Assembly: GCF_008369445.1 (NCBI RefSeq) | Contig: NZ_VTWH01000004.1 | Span: 1 to 64,000 of the forward strand | Direction of reading: 5' to 3' | Origin: Aureimonas fodinaquatilis | GTDB taxonomy: Bacteria > Pseudomonadota > Alphaproteobacteria > Rhizobiales > Rhizobiaceae | DNA: 64,000 nt | Shown here: positions 19,149-28,033 of the stretch, piece after piece | Position numbering within the stretch: position 1 is the stretch's first letter | Layout: every line of letters starts with the position of its first letter | Notes under the pieces: generated by a model | Told to the model about the DNA's origin: nothing | Database searches by the model: none | Seen by the model: only the letters and a program-made list of their open reading frames with translations | Made by a program: the position numbers and the translations under genes

Positions 19149-22100
19149 ATGATGGATGCACGCCTGAACCAGAATCACCCCGTCTCTCGGCCTTCCCGCC
19201 CGACAGCAGAGGGTGTTAAGGCCATTCTGGGGCCAACCAATACCGGCAAGACATGGTTGGCGATTGAGCGGATGGTGGCTCATTCATCCGGCATCATCGG
19301 CCTGCCGCTCCGTCTGCTTGCGCGTGAAGTCTACCAGAAAGTGGTTGATCGTGTCGGCATCGGCGCAGTGTCACTGATCACCGGCGAAGAAAAAATCAAA
19401 CCGCCCAATGCCCGCTACATTGTGTGCACGGTGGAGGCCATGCCGCATGACACATCGGCAGCCTTTGTGGCGATTGATGAAGTGCAGCTCGCCAATGATC
19501 TGGAACGCGGCCATATTTTCACAGACCGTATACTGCACATGCGCGGCCGCGAAGAAACCTTGCTGCTTGGCTCTGCCAGCATGCGCCCGGTTCTGGAGCG
19601 CCTGATACCGGGCATCACCGTGCAGACCCGCCCTCGCCTGTCGCAACTCCATTACGCTGGTCAGAAGAAACTGACCCGTTTGCCACGACGCAGTGCCATC
19701 GTCGCATTTTCTGCTGACGAGGTTTACGCAATAGCCGAGCTGGTGCGGCGCCAGCGGGGTGGCGCGGCGGTGGTGCTGGGCGCACTCAGCCCGCGCACAC
19801 GCAATGCGCAGGTTGAATTGTATCAGAGCGGCGAGGTTGAATTTCTTGTTGCCACAGACGCTATAGGCATGGGCCTGAACCTGGACGTTGACCATGTGGC
19901 TTTCGCGCAGGACTGGAAGTTTGACGGTTTTCAGTACCGGCAACTGGCGCCAGCCGAATATGCCCAGATTGCAGGCCGCGCGGGAAGGCATCTGAAAGAT
20001 GGCTCATTTGGTGTGACTGGCCAGGTCGCACCCCTGTCTGCCGAACTTGCCGAAGATCTTGAAGCTCATCGCTTCGAGCCGATTCGGCTCATGCAGTGGC
20101 GCTCGCGCCAGCTTGATTTTTCCTCGGTGCAGGCACTGACACGCAGCCTTGAAGTGTTGCCGCCGACAAGCGACCTGACACGCGCCTTGCCTTCCGTTGA
20201 TCAACGAGCTCTCGATTTCCTCTCCCGAGACAGCTGGGTGCTTTCAGCGGCCAGCAACCGGCGTGCGGTGGAACTGTTGTGGGAGGCGTGCAAGCTGCCG
20301 GACTACCGGCGAATCGCTCCGGCTCAGCATGCAGAGATCATCCTGGCGGTGTATCGCGACCTTGTGAGCACCGGAAGAGTGGCCGAAGATTACATGGCGG
20401 CACAGGTTGAACGAGCAAATTTTACGGAGGGCGATATCGATACGCTTTCCCAGAGAATAGCCGAGATTCGCACCTGGACCTATATTTCGCACCGGCCCGG
20501 ATGGCTTGCCGATCCGTCACACTGGCAAGAAAAGACGCGTTCGATTGAAGATAGGCTCTCTGACGCATTGCACGAAAGGTTGACGAAACGCTTCGTAGAC
20601 CGCAGGACAAGCATCTTGATTAGGCGGCTGAGAGAGAACGCATTGATGGAAGCTGAGATCGGCGGCGACGGCAAGGTGCTCGTAGAGGGTCATCATGTGG
20701 GGGAGCTGCAGGGGTTCAGGTTCACGCCGGACATAAAATCTGACGGGCCGGATGCCAAAGCTGTGCGCGCTGCTGCGCAAAAAGCCTTGGCGGGTGAGTA
20801 TGAAACCAGAGCAGAACGTTTTTCCAACGCACCCAACAGCGATCTGGCCATTGGGTCAGACGGTTTGGTTCGGTGGCTGGGCGCACCGATTGCCAGCCTG
20901 ACCAGTGGAGAGCGTGCGCTTAAGCCGCGGCTCGTGATGCTGGCGGATGAGCAGTTGTCTGGCGCCGCGCGCGACAAGGTGGTCGCCCGGGCAGAGCGTT
21001 TTATCACCTATCAGGTTTCCACCATTCTAAAGCCACTGGCAGACCTGGAAGCGGGTGAAGGGCTGGAAGGCACTGCCAAAGGCATCGCCTTTCGCCTGTC
21101 TGAAAACTTCGGCCTGCTGCAAAGACGCGATGTGGCCGACGAAATCCGCTCACTCGACCAGGAGGCGCGTGCTGCACTGCGCCGCCTGGGCGTGCGGTTC
21201 GGTGCGTACCACATCTTTCTGCCCACACTGATCAAGCCCGCCCCTGCGGCGCTCATAACCCTTCTTTGGGGGGTGATGAACGATGGTCGCGACAAGCCCG
21301 GCTTCGGTGAGGTGACACAGCTTCTGGCAACAGGGCGCACATCGGCGGCTATTGATCCGGAGTTCGACCCTGTATTCTACGCACTTGCAGGCTACCGGTC
21401 GCTGGGGCGAAGAGCGGTGCGCGTCGATATTCTGGAGCGGCTGGCAGATCTTATCCGCCCGACACTGGCGTGGAAGCAGGGAACTGCGCGTCGCCCGGAT
21501 GGCGGCTATAACGGGCGGGAATTTGTTGTCACACCGGCAATGATGTCAATTCTGGGTGCCACGGCGGAAGATATGGATGAGATCCTGAAGGGTCTTGGCT
21601 ATCGCGCCCATTCGGTCAGCGCAACGGACGTTGAGCAACTGCTGGCAAAGCAGGACGCAGCTTTTGCCGCCGCAACTGCTGCTCCGGCAGAAAATGCACC
21701 AGCAGAGCCCGCGCCGGAAGACAACACTTCTGAGGATCAGGCCGTTGAACCGGCAGTGCAGGCCGACGCTGAAACCGTCGCGGCAGATGTTTCGGCTGAA
21801 ACAGAGGTGAGCGCTCAGCCCGTTGACGCCGAGGTTGCGCCTCTGGATGTTGCCCCGGTTGAGGACGTGACGGCCGACGAGGACACTGCACCAGCGGGAG
21901 ATGCGCAGGCCACAACGCCGGACACAAGCACGGACGCACCAGCAGAGGCCGCTCCTGCGGCTGAAGCGGATGTGAAGATGATCCAGCTATGGCGCCCATT
22001 TCGTGGAGAACGGAACGCTGGCGGACGGCGGGATGAAAACCGGCGTGGCGGGCATGGCCAGCAGCAACGCCGCCCCGCAGAGGGTGAAGGCGAGGCAAGG

Positions 22101-22346
22101 CAGCGCCCTGCCCACCAACGCCCGCAGCGAAGGCAGAACGAGCAGGGCGAAGGTGCCCAGCGCCATCACCAGAAATTTGGCGGCAAGCGATTTGACGGCA
22201 AGGGCGGCAAGCACCGTTCGGGTGAGCAGGAACAGCGCAAGCCGCAGATGCATCAGCAGGAAAAGCGGGTTGAGAAGCCACGGCCAATTGATCCCGATTC
22301 ACCATTTGCCAAGCTGGCGGCCCTGAAAGACAAGCTCAAGCAGTAA
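19149..22346 (+). CDS. SUV3-like ATP-dependent RNA helicase with disordered tail
   Basis: 1065 residues. Likely RNA helicase of the DExH type related to mitochondrial Suv3, which in eukaryotes feeds the RNA degradosome. Visible: Walker A GPTNTGKT at residues 28-35; the DEVQ box at 110-113 (DExH variant); LLLGSAS (motif III); motif V region ATDAIGMGLNLDVDHV; and motif VI QIAGRAGR. After about residue 840 comes a Glu/Ala/Val-rich acidic stretch, then an Arg/Gln/His-rich region, and last DPDSPFAKLAALKDKLKQ, the short conserved end seen in alphaproteobacterial members. Start may be either of two adjacent ATGs (19149, 19152); no strong ribosome site is visible because the tandem array abuts it. 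The S4 gene follows. Confidence 0.9.
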   Translation: MMDARLNQNHPVSRPSRPTAEGVKAILGPTNTGKTWLAIERMVAHSSGIIGLPLRLLAREVYQKVVDRVGIGAVSLITGEEKIKPPNARYIVCTVEAMPHDTSAAFVAIDEVQLANDLERGHIFTDRILHMRGREETLLLGSASMRPVLERLIPGITVQTRPRLSQLHYAGQKKLTRLPRRSAIVAFSADEVYAIAELVRRQRGGAAVVLGALSPRTRNAQVELYQSGEVEFLVATDAIGMGLNLDVDHVAFAQDWKFDGFQYRQLAPAEYAQIAGRAGRHLKDGSFGVTGQVAPLSAELAEDLEAHRFEPIRLMQWRSRQLDFSSVQALTRSLEVLPPTSDLTRALPSVDQRALDFLSRDSWVLSAASNRRAVELLWEACKLPDYRRIAPAQHAEIILAVYRDLVSTGRVAEDYMAAQVERANFTEGDIDTLSQRIAEIRTWTYISHRPGWLADPSHWQEKTRSIEDRLSDALHERLTKRFVDRRTSILIRRLRENALMEAEIGGDGKVLVEGHHVGELQGFRFTPDIKSDGPDAKAVRAAAQKALAGEYETRAERFSNAPNSDLAIGSDGLVRWLGAPIASLTSGERALKPRLVMLADEQLSGAARDKVVARAERFITYQVSTILKPLADLEAGEGLEGTAKGIAFRLSENFGLLQRRDVADEIRSLDQEARAALRRLGVRFGAYHIFLPTLIKPAPAALITLLWGVMNDGRDKPGFGEVTQLLATGRTSAAIDPEFDPVFYALAGYRSLGRRAVRVDILERLADLIRPTLAWKQGTARRPDGGYNGREFVVTPAMMSILGATAEDMDEILKGLGYRAHSVSATDVEQLLAKQDAAFAAATAAPAENAPAEPAPEDNTSEDQAVEPAVQADAETVAADVSAETEVSAQPVDAEVAPLDVAPVEDVTADEDTAPAGDAQATTPDTSTDAPAEAAPAAEADVKMIQLWRPFRGERNAGGRRDENRRGGHGQQQRRPAEGEGEARQRPAHQRPQRRQNEQGEGAQRHHQKFGGKRFDGKGGKHRSGEQEQRKPQMHQQEKRVEKPRPIDPDSPFAKLAALKDKLKQ

Positions 22347-22376
22347 CTCTTACAAAGCGAAACTGCGGGGAACTCG

Positions 22377-22697
22377 TTGACACAATCCGCGCCATTGCAG
22401 GAACAGCGCATTGACAAATGGCTGTTCTTTGCGCGGATCGTCAAATCCCGCAGTCTGGCGCAGGAGCTGCTGAGTTCAGGTGCTGTTCGTCTGAACCGCG
22501 TTAAGGTGCAACACAATGCCCGTGTCGTGCGTGCGGGTGATGTGTTGACAATCGCCATTGCCAACCGCGTGCGGGTGTTGCGCATAGCCGCCATTGGCAT
22601 CAGGCGTGGCCCGGCCGCGGAGGCTGCAACTCTCTATTTCGACCTTGCTGGCGAAGGCGGCTCTGCGGAAGCGGTGGAGAAATCAATACCCGAATAG
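22377..22697 (+). CDS. S4-domain RNA-binding protein, Hsp15-like
   Basis: 106 residues with a TTG start, supported by a GGGG site seven bases upstream. The S4 RNA-binding fold is clear: RIDKWLFFARIVKSRSLAQE, LSSGAVRLNRVKVQ and VRAGDVLTIAIANRVRVLRI, matching the Hsp15/heat-shock S4 proteins that rescue stalled 50S subunits with attached tRNA. The C-terminal portion is short and acidic. It directly follows the helicase (30 bases) and precedes fdxA, an order typical of rhizobia. Confidence 0.9.
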   Translation: MTQSAPLQEQRIDKWLFFARIVKSRSLAQELLSSGAVRLNRVKVQHNARVVRAGDVLTIAIANRVRVLRIAAIGIRRGPAAEAATLYFDLAGEGGSAEAVEKSIPE

Positions 22698-22755
22698 GCT
22701 GAAAAGACAGTAAGGATTGCTCTTGCATCAAGGATCGCAAGACGCTACCTCGGCG

Positions 22756-22912
22756 TCTAGAGCAATTCCAGCAATGCTTGTGCAGGTGTGCAGCGATGAA
22801 CGTGTGCGTGCTGAGCTTAGGCATTTCACTGTGAGGCGGACCCGCTTCAACAGCAGGACAAAGCGACGTAGCCAAGACTTCTGGCGCTTCAGGTGATCGA
22901 AAGGTCACAAGG
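22756..22912 (-). repeat. Dispersed intergenic repeat, inverted relative to the 18.9-kb copy
   Basis: On the minus strand this reads a GATCACCTGAAGCGCC-like start, then TTGTCCTGCTGTTGAAGCG, then GTGAAATGCCTAAGC, aligning along its length with 18873-18970. At its other end TCTAGAGCAATTCCAGCAA resembles a palindromic-type extragenic repeat common in Rhizobiales. A reading frame through both copies gives similar peptides (SPEA...CPAVEA...EM) only because the DNA is shared. Confidence 0.65.
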
Positions 22913-22989
22913 AACGCTCGAAGGACAAAGTCTCATTTTCAACTGCCCCGGTACACCCTTTGTGCCGGCAAGTTTCAGGACCGCCTGAC

Positions 22990-23328
22990 ATGACCTATGT
23001 CGTGACCGACAACTGCATACGCTGCAAATATATGGATTGCGTGGAAGTTTGCCCGGTCGATTGTTTTTACGAAGGCGACAACATGCTCGTCATTCACCCG
23101 GATGAGTGCATTGATTGCGGCGTTTGCGAGCCGGAATGCCCGGCTGAGGCAATCAAGCCGGACACGGAGCCGGGGCTGGACAGCTGGTTGCAGCTCAATG
23201 CCGAATACGCCGAAAAATGGCCCAATATCACGATCAAGCGTGACGCGCCGGACGATGCCAAGGAAATGGACGGCGTTGATGGCAAGCTGGCAAAATTCTT
23301 TTCCCCCGAACCTGGCAGCGGCGATTGA
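22990..23328 (+). CDS. fdxA: Ferredoxin FdxA (7Fe type)
   Basis: 112 residues, the standard size for alphaproteobacterial FdxA. Electron carrier with one [3Fe-4S] and one [4Fe-4S] cluster: [18 protein letters not shown] and [16 protein letters not shown] hold the cluster Cys residues. The ATG at 22990 opens with [17 protein letters not shown], as in known family members. It sits between the S4 gene and carD in a conserved alphaproteobacterial block. Confidence 0.96.
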   Translation: MTYVVTDNCIRCKYMDCVEVCPVDCFYEGDNMLVIHPDECIDCGVCEPECPAEAIKPDTEPGLDSWLQLNAEYAEKWPNITIKRDAPDDAKEMDGVDGKLAKFFSPEPGSGD

Positions 23329-23735
23329 AAATCGGAAAGTGATTCTCTTTGATTTTGCGGTGCAAAATGCTGCCCTGCGGGACATATTAGGGGAATGGTA
23401 ACCGTTCTGAGTCAGGGAGTCGCGCTGCGCTGAAGCATTATTGTTGAAATTTGCGCAAAACTGGGGTATTATTTCAGCAACAGTCGAATGCTGTTGATCT
23501 TTTACGATCCAACGGCATCGCGGCAACTTCCGAAAGGCGTTTCTTCGTCACATTTGATTTACATCACCAGCCGTCTGCGCTGGGTATGTTTTCTGATGCC
23601 TGATGATGTTCGCTCCAGGAGCCAGACTGTCGTGTCATCATGAGATGACTCGCGCTCTAATCCGGCGACCTATAGCGTCGTCCCCGTGCTTATCGGCATT
23701 TGCAGCCGGGCACAACAGGGAGTTTTAGCAGGCGT
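23329..23735. other. Leader region of carD
   Basis: About 400 bases between fdxA and carD with no convincing reading frame. It contains GATCTTTTAC-like and TTTGATTT-type AT-rich stretches that may include a promoter. No clear hairpin or riboswitch was found. Confidence 0.4.
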
Positions 23736-24314
23736 ATGAGCATTCAGAAGAAAACCTCCCAACGTCAAGGTTTCAAAACAGGTGAAAGCATCGTTTATCC
23801 GGCGCACGGCGTTGGACAGATCGTTGCGATTGAAGAGCAGACCGTGGCTGGAATGAAGCTCGAGCTCTTCGTTATCGATTTCGAAAAAGACAAAATGCGG
23901 CTGAAGGTGCCGGTTGCAAAGGCCGAGGCAGTCGGCATGCGCAAACTTGCAGAAACCGATTTTGTCGAGCGTGCACTGAAGGTGGTTCAGGGCCGTGCGC
24001 GGATCAAGCGCACCATGTGGAGCCGCCGTGCACAGGAATATGATGCAAAGATCAATTCCGGTGACCTGATTTCGATCGCCGAGGTTGTGCGTGATCTGTA
24101 TCGTGCAGACACTCAGCCGGAGCAATCCTACTCAGAGCGTCAGCTCTATGAAGCAGCCTTGGGCCGCATGGCCCGCGAACTGGCTGCTGTGAACGAAGTC
24201 TCGGAAACTGAGGCTGTTCGTCTTATTGAAATCAACCTCAACAAGGCTCCAAAGCGCACTGCCAAGGTTGCCGAGAACGATGAGGATGAGATTGAGGCGG
24301 ATGAAGCCGCTTAA
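23736..24314 (+). CDS. carD: CarD family transcription regulator
   Basis: About 192 residues. CarD binds RNA polymerase beta at the N-terminal Tudor-like domain and stabilises open complexes, especially at rRNA promoters. Seen: FKTGESIVYPAHGVGQIVAIEEQ, LELFVIDFEKDKMRLKVPVAKA, and the helical DNA-contact domain around TMWSRRAQEYDAKINSGDLISIAEVVRDLYR, followed by an acidic tail (DEDEIEADEAA). The start at 23736 (MSIQKKTSQ) is the family's normal start. A rho-independent terminator follows. The fdxA-carD-rpoH2 order is typical of rhizobia. Confidence 0.95.
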   Translation: MSIQKKTSQRQGFKTGESIVYPAHGVGQIVAIEEQTVAGMKLELFVIDFEKDKMRLKVPVAKAEAVGMRKLAETDFVERALKVVQGRARIKRTMWSRRAQEYDAKINSGDLISIAEVVRDLYRADTQPEQSYSERQLYEAALGRMARELAAVNEVSETEAVRLIEINLNKAPKRTAKVAENDEDEIEADEAA

Positions 24315-24342
24315 AACGGCGCCTACTGTCTGAACCCATTAA

Positions 24343-24377
24343 AGCTGGTGCTCTACTCTGGAGCGCCGGCTTTTTTA
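24343..24377 (+). terminator. Rho-independent terminator of carD
   Basis: AGCTGGTGCTC pairs (two G-U) with GAGCGCCGGCT around an 8-base loop, followed by TTTTTTATTT. It begins 28 bases after the carD stop. Confidence 0.85.
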
Positions 24378-24562
24378 TTTGTGCCTGTGGACAGGTGATT
24401 TCCCATACACAGTATGCTTCAACGTCCTTGAAAACATGCGCCTCGCGTCATGAAATTGTAAATTATCACTCGCCCGATAGCCGCACGCTGCTGAAATTGC
24501 ATCATTTTTCAGGTTGCCAAACGGATCAACCTTCCTAATTTTACAATATTTCGCGAATATCT

Positions 24563-24587
24563 GGAACCTTAGATTGTTTCCGCCGTT
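24563..24587 (+). promoter_or_regulatory. Candidate EcfG-type (general stress) promoter of rpoH2
   Basis: GGAAC at 24563-24567, a 16-base spacer, then CGTT at 24584-24587, matching the published alphaproteobacterial general-stress sigma consensus GGAAC-N16/17-CGTT. It lies about 85 bases before the rpoH2 start in an otherwise gene-free 356-base stretch. Sinorhizobium rpoH2 is known to be controlled by such a sigma factor (RpoE2). Confidence 0.6.
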
Positions 24588-24670
24588 GTTTCTGTGCCGC
24601 AACGACAAGGTGTGTTGCCTTATCACCTTGCGATTTCGTCCTGACAGAATTTTCAGCGAGAGGTCTCAAC

Positions 24671-25537
24671 ATGAAGTCCCAGCCAGCAGGTCGCCTCATG
24701 ATCCGTGCAGCTATGGCTGCACCTTATCTGGAACGGGGCGAGGAATACGACCTCGCTGTACGATGGAAGGAGCGGCAGGATCAGGACGCGCTCCATCAGA
24801 TCACCGCCGCGCATATGCGGCTTGTTATTTCAATGGCGGGCAAGTTCCGGCATTTTGGCCTTTCAATGAGCGACATGATCCAGGAAGGTCATGTTGGTCT
24901 TCTGGAAGCGGCTGCCCGCTTTGAACCAGAGCGCGAGGTCCGGTTCTCCACCTATGCTACGTGGTGGATACGCGCCTCTATCCAGGATTATATTCTGCGT
25001 AACTGGTCAATCGTACGCGGTGGAACTTCGTCCACGCAAAAGGCTCTGTTCTTCAACCTCCGGAGATTGCGGGCCAGATTGAGCCAAGGCTCGGAGACAC
25101 TGGCGAACAGTGATATTTATCGTGAGATTGCCTCTGCCTTAAACGTGTCTGTACAGGATGTGGCACTGATGGACAGTCGTCTGTCCGGCCCGGACTCATC
25201 GCTGAATGCGCCTCTATCCGACGATGAAAGCGGTGGCTCGGATCGACAGGACTTCCTGGTGTCGAATGACCCTCTTCCCGACGAAATGGTGTCGAGCGTC
25301 ATTGACGATGAGCGACGCGTAATCTGGCTTGCGGACGCGCTGGATGTTTTGTCTGAACGTGAACTGCGAATTATTCGCGAGCGGCGTTTGCAGGATGACG
25401 GCGAAACTCTTGAGGCTTTGGGCAGCAAGCTCGGAATTTCCAAAGAACGGGTTCGCCAGATTGAAACACGGGCCCTGGAAAAGCTACGGGCTGCGCTTTT
25501 GGCGAAGAACCCGGATGAAGCGGCCTATGTAAGCTGA
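24671..25537 (+). CDS. rpoH: RNA polymerase sigma-32-type factor RpoH2
   Basis: 288 residues. Alternative sigma factor of the heat-shock family. Region 2: HMRLVISMAGKFRHFGLSMSDMIQEG, then FSTYATWWIRASIQDYILRNWSIVRGG (2.3-2.4). RpoH box region: TSSTQKALFFNLRRLR. Region 4 HTH: LGSKLGISKERVRQIETRALEKLR. Homologues in rhizobia called RpoH2 have a stress role distinct from RpoH1. The location after carD and the EcfG-type upstream site favour RpoH2. A strong bidirectional terminator follows. Confidence 0.93.
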   Translation: MKSQPAGRLMIRAAMAAPYLERGEEYDLAVRWKERQDQDALHQITAAHMRLVISMAGKFRHFGLSMSDMIQEGHVGLLEAAARFEPEREVRFSTYATWWIRASIQDYILRNWSIVRGGTSSTQKALFFNLRRLRARLSQGSETLANSDIYREIASALNVSVQDVALMDSRLSGPDSSLNAPLSDDESGGSDRQDFLVSNDPLPDEMVSSVIDDERRVIWLADALDVLSERELRIIRERRLQDDGETLEALGSKLGISKERVRQIETRALEKLRAALLAKNPDEAAYVS

Positions 25538-25553
25538 AAACCAGAGATTACCG

Positions 25554-25592
25554 AAACCTCCGGCCCGTTAAACAACGGGCCGGAGGTTTTTT
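25554..25592. terminator. Strong bidirectional terminator between rpoH2 and M48 gene
   Basis: A GC-rich hairpin, AAACCTCCGGCCCGTT / AACGGGCCGGAGGTTT with loop AAAC, flanked by A's and TTTTTTG. It serves converging genes on both strands. Confidence 0.9.
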
Positions 25593-25593
25593 G

Positions 25594-27156
25594 TTATTCA
25601 GAAATAATCTTGTAGCGCCCGCCGGTGCGTATGCCGCGCCCGTCCTCAAGACCATTCAGCAGACGGAATAGCTCCAGCTTGCGGTCTACACCCTGCATTC
25701 GTGCAGAGATGGACGATTCCGTATCGCCAACCCCGGCATTCACAATGCGAATGCGCAAGGGTTTCAATGCCTGCCGCTCGGCGGGCGACATGAGGCGGAA
25801 CGAGCTGGAGATTTCCCGGGCAACGGGCTCAAGGCGGTCAGTTGATCCGGCGGGCAGAGCTGTCAGGAAGCGGTAAACCTGCCCGCCAACTCGCACCAAT
25901 GTGATGTCGAACGCATAGGCGCCACCCTTGGCGCGCGCCGTTATGCCCTGAAGGTCGCCCATTTGTATCGGTCGGACAGAGCTTTCGTCCAGTCCACCAA
26001 TCCAACCACTGCGCACATAGTCATCCAGAGAGGTGCGTTCAGACAGAGCCACACCATCAAAGCGTATGGCGGTGTCACCCGGCCCGGTGGCAAGCACTGC
26101 CTCAGCGGTGTTGTCGATGACAAAGCCGTTCGGCACGGCAAAAGTTATGCCCAGACCCGGATGGTAAAAGTTTCTCTCCCGCACATAACCTTCCGCCGCG
26201 GTGTCGCCGAACAACATTCCGTCAATGCCGGTCAGATAGCGGTCCCGTTCGGTAACGCCGGTGCCTTGCGGGCCGAATTCCGCAGCATGCCTGCGCGCAA
26301 GTTCAACCCGTTGCGGTGCAGCCGGATGCGAGGCGAGAAAGTCGAGATCGGGATTGCTGGCCTGAAATGCATTGCGGAACTTGGAAAAAGATTCCATCGC
26401 ACCCAAAAATCTCGACGCAGCATAGGGGTCATAGCCAGCGCGTCCTACATGGCGAATGCCAAGCGCATCGGCTTCCAGTTCCTGATTGCGCGAAAAGCTG
26501 GCAAGGCTCAACTGGCCACGTGCCAGTGCCGCCTGTCCGGCCTGAGAGCCTTGAGGGTCGGTTGAAAGCACTTCACTTACAACGCGTCCTGCCAGTTCTG
26601 CCGCCTGCTCCCGCTCCTGGCGCTTGATACCGTGATTGGCGGAAACATGCCCCATTTCATGGGCAAGCACCGCGGCCACTTCAGCGGAGTCATTGGCCAA
26701 TGCCAGCAGGCCGCGCGTGACATAAAGATATCCGCCCGGCAACGCGAAGGCGTTGATATTGGGAGAATTCAGAACCGTGATGGAATATGCGCGGGTTGGA
26801 TCCTGCGAATAGGCGGCCAGTCGGCCAACAATGGCCGCGAGAGAACGCTCCAGACGGGGGTCGGAATATGCGCCGCCATAGGCAGCAAGGATGCGCGGAT
26901 GTTGCGAACGCCCGATGACCGATTGCGGGTCATCTGACTGGGCACCTTCAAATGAAATCGGCTGACGCGACTGCGTGGGCAAAAAACCTGAAGGACCACT
27001 GGCGGCCGACTGCGCGGCATCTTCCATGCTGGTGCCCAGCGAGGTGCAGGCGCTGATCAACAGGCAAGCCGACAAGCCGATGGCCAGCCGACCAGCCCGG
27101 TTCTTTGTGCCTTTGACAGGAAGGCCGTCTTTTGACCGTACCGGCATGGCCTTCAT
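25594..27156 (-). CDS. M48 family metalloprotease, lipoprotein
   Basis: About 520 residues. Periplasmic zinc protease of the BepA/LoiP-like M48 class, which handles misassembled outer-membrane proteins. Lipobox ISAC after a hydrophobic segment (LAIGLSACLL), so lipid-anchored. Catalytic HEMGH in AAVLAHEMGHVSANHG with the third zinc ligand Glu in NQELEADALGIRHV. The C-terminal 200 residues form an extra domain ending in a LysM-like stretch (RIRIVNAGVGDTESSI). I place the start at 27156 with AGGAG about 13 bases upstream; another ATG three codons on is possible. Confidence 0.9.
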   Translation of the reverse strand: MKAMPVRSKDGLPVKGTKNRAGRLAIGLSACLLISACTSLGTSMEDAAQSAASGPSGFLPTQSRQPISFEGAQSDDPQSVIGRSQHPRILAAYGGAYSDPRLERSLAAIVGRLAAYSQDPTRAYSITVLNSPNINAFALPGGYLYVTRGLLALANDSAEVAAVLAHEMGHVSANHGIKRQEREQAAELAGRVVSEVLSTDPQGSQAGQAALARGQLSLASFSRNQELEADALGIRHVGRAGYDPYAASRFLGAMESFSKFRNAFQASNPDLDFLASHPAAPQRVELARRHAAEFGPQGTGVTERDRYLTGIDGMLFGDTAAEGYVRERNFYHPGLGITFAVPNGFVIDNTAEAVLATGPGDTAIRFDGVALSERTSLDDYVRSGWIGGLDESSVRPIQMGDLQGITARAKGGAYAFDITLVRVGGQVYRFLTALPAGSTDRLEPVAREISSSFRLMSPAERQALKPLRIRIVNAGVGDTESSISARMQGVDRKLELFRLLNGLEDGRGIRTGGRYKIISE

Positions 27157-27325
27157 GGTTTTTTCGCAACTCCTGCCTTGCAACACCGTCTCAGGCATAT
27201 TTCTAACGCTAGCGTGTCTTTTCGAAAAGCACCACAAAGCAACAACCACGACGATTCTCGAAGATGCCGGCGCTTTCCTCAGTGGCTTTCTGTCTCACCT
27301 CTAAATCGGTCAGAAATATGAGCGT

Positions 27326-28033
27326 TCAAGCCTTACCAAGATAAGAAGCGATGCGACTGTCTACAGGAGGCGTCAAAAGTGTGGAAGTGTTGCCCGACAG
27401 CACAATTTCACCGTTGTCGACGAAGGCAAGCTTTTCGGCATAACCTGCTGCATCATCCGGCTGATGCGTCACCATAAGAATTGCCATGCCGGTTTGCAGC
27501 CTTAGCCTTGAAAGCAGTTCCAGCATTTCCAGGCGCATGGCTGGGCCAAGCGCCGCAAATGGCTCGTCCAGCATCAGTATGGGCCTTTTGCGCACCATGG
27601 CCCGGGCCAGGGCCACACGCTGGCGTTCGCCACCAGACATTTGCGCAGGCAAGCGGGTTTCAAATCCGCCAAGCCCAACCATGGCCAATGCTTCACCAGC
27701 CGCCAGCTTTTGCGAAGCATCCGGCCGCATGCGGCTGGTAAGACCCAAAACAACATTCTGCAATGCCGTCAAATGCGGGAAAAGGTTGTTCTCCTGAAAC
27801 AGGAAGCTCACCGGTCGCTCACCTGGGGCAACGTCAGTCAGATCCCTGCCGTCAATCAGAATACGGCCGGCAACCGGCGTGATAAAACCGGCAATCAGGT
27901 CCAGCAGCGTCGATTTTCCGGCGCCGCTTGGTCCGACAATGGCCAGCCATTCTCCGGCTTCCACTGCCAGATCAAAGTGCATGGCAGCGCCCTGATAGGC
28001 ATAAGTGAGATTTTCGACAACCAGAATCGGCAT
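27326..28033 (-). CDS. thiQ: Thiamine ABC transporter ATP-binding protein
   Basis: 235 residues. Powers import of thiamine and thiamine phosphates. Walker A GPSGAGKST, Q-loop LFQENNLFPHLTALQN, signature MSGGERQRVALARA, Walker B ILMLDEPFAALGP. Start ATG overlaps the thiP stop (ATGA) so the genes are translationally coupled. It is the last gene of thiBPQ, under the TPP riboswitch upstream of thiB. Confidence 0.95.
   Translation of the reverse strand: MPILVVENLTYAYQGAAMHFDLAVEAGEWLAIVGPSGAGKSTLLDLIAGFITPVAGRILIDGRDLTDVAPGERPVSFLFQENNLFPHLTALQNVVLGLTSRMRPDASQKLAAGEALAMVGLGGFETRLPAQMSGGERQRVALARAMVRKRPILMLDEPFAALGPAMRLEMLELLSRLRLQTGMAILMVTHQPDDAAGYAEKLAFVDNGEIVLSGNTSTLLTPPVDSRIASYLGKA

Noticed and set aside
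18879-19219. Three overlapping forward reading frames of 79-97 codons with repeated peptides
   Set aside because: They are the 56-bp tandem array read in all three frames; frame-independent openness shows non-coding repeats.
21616-22305. 229-codon minus frame in the helicase tail
   Set aside because: Reverse complement of the low-complexity tail of the helicase; composition is explained by that.
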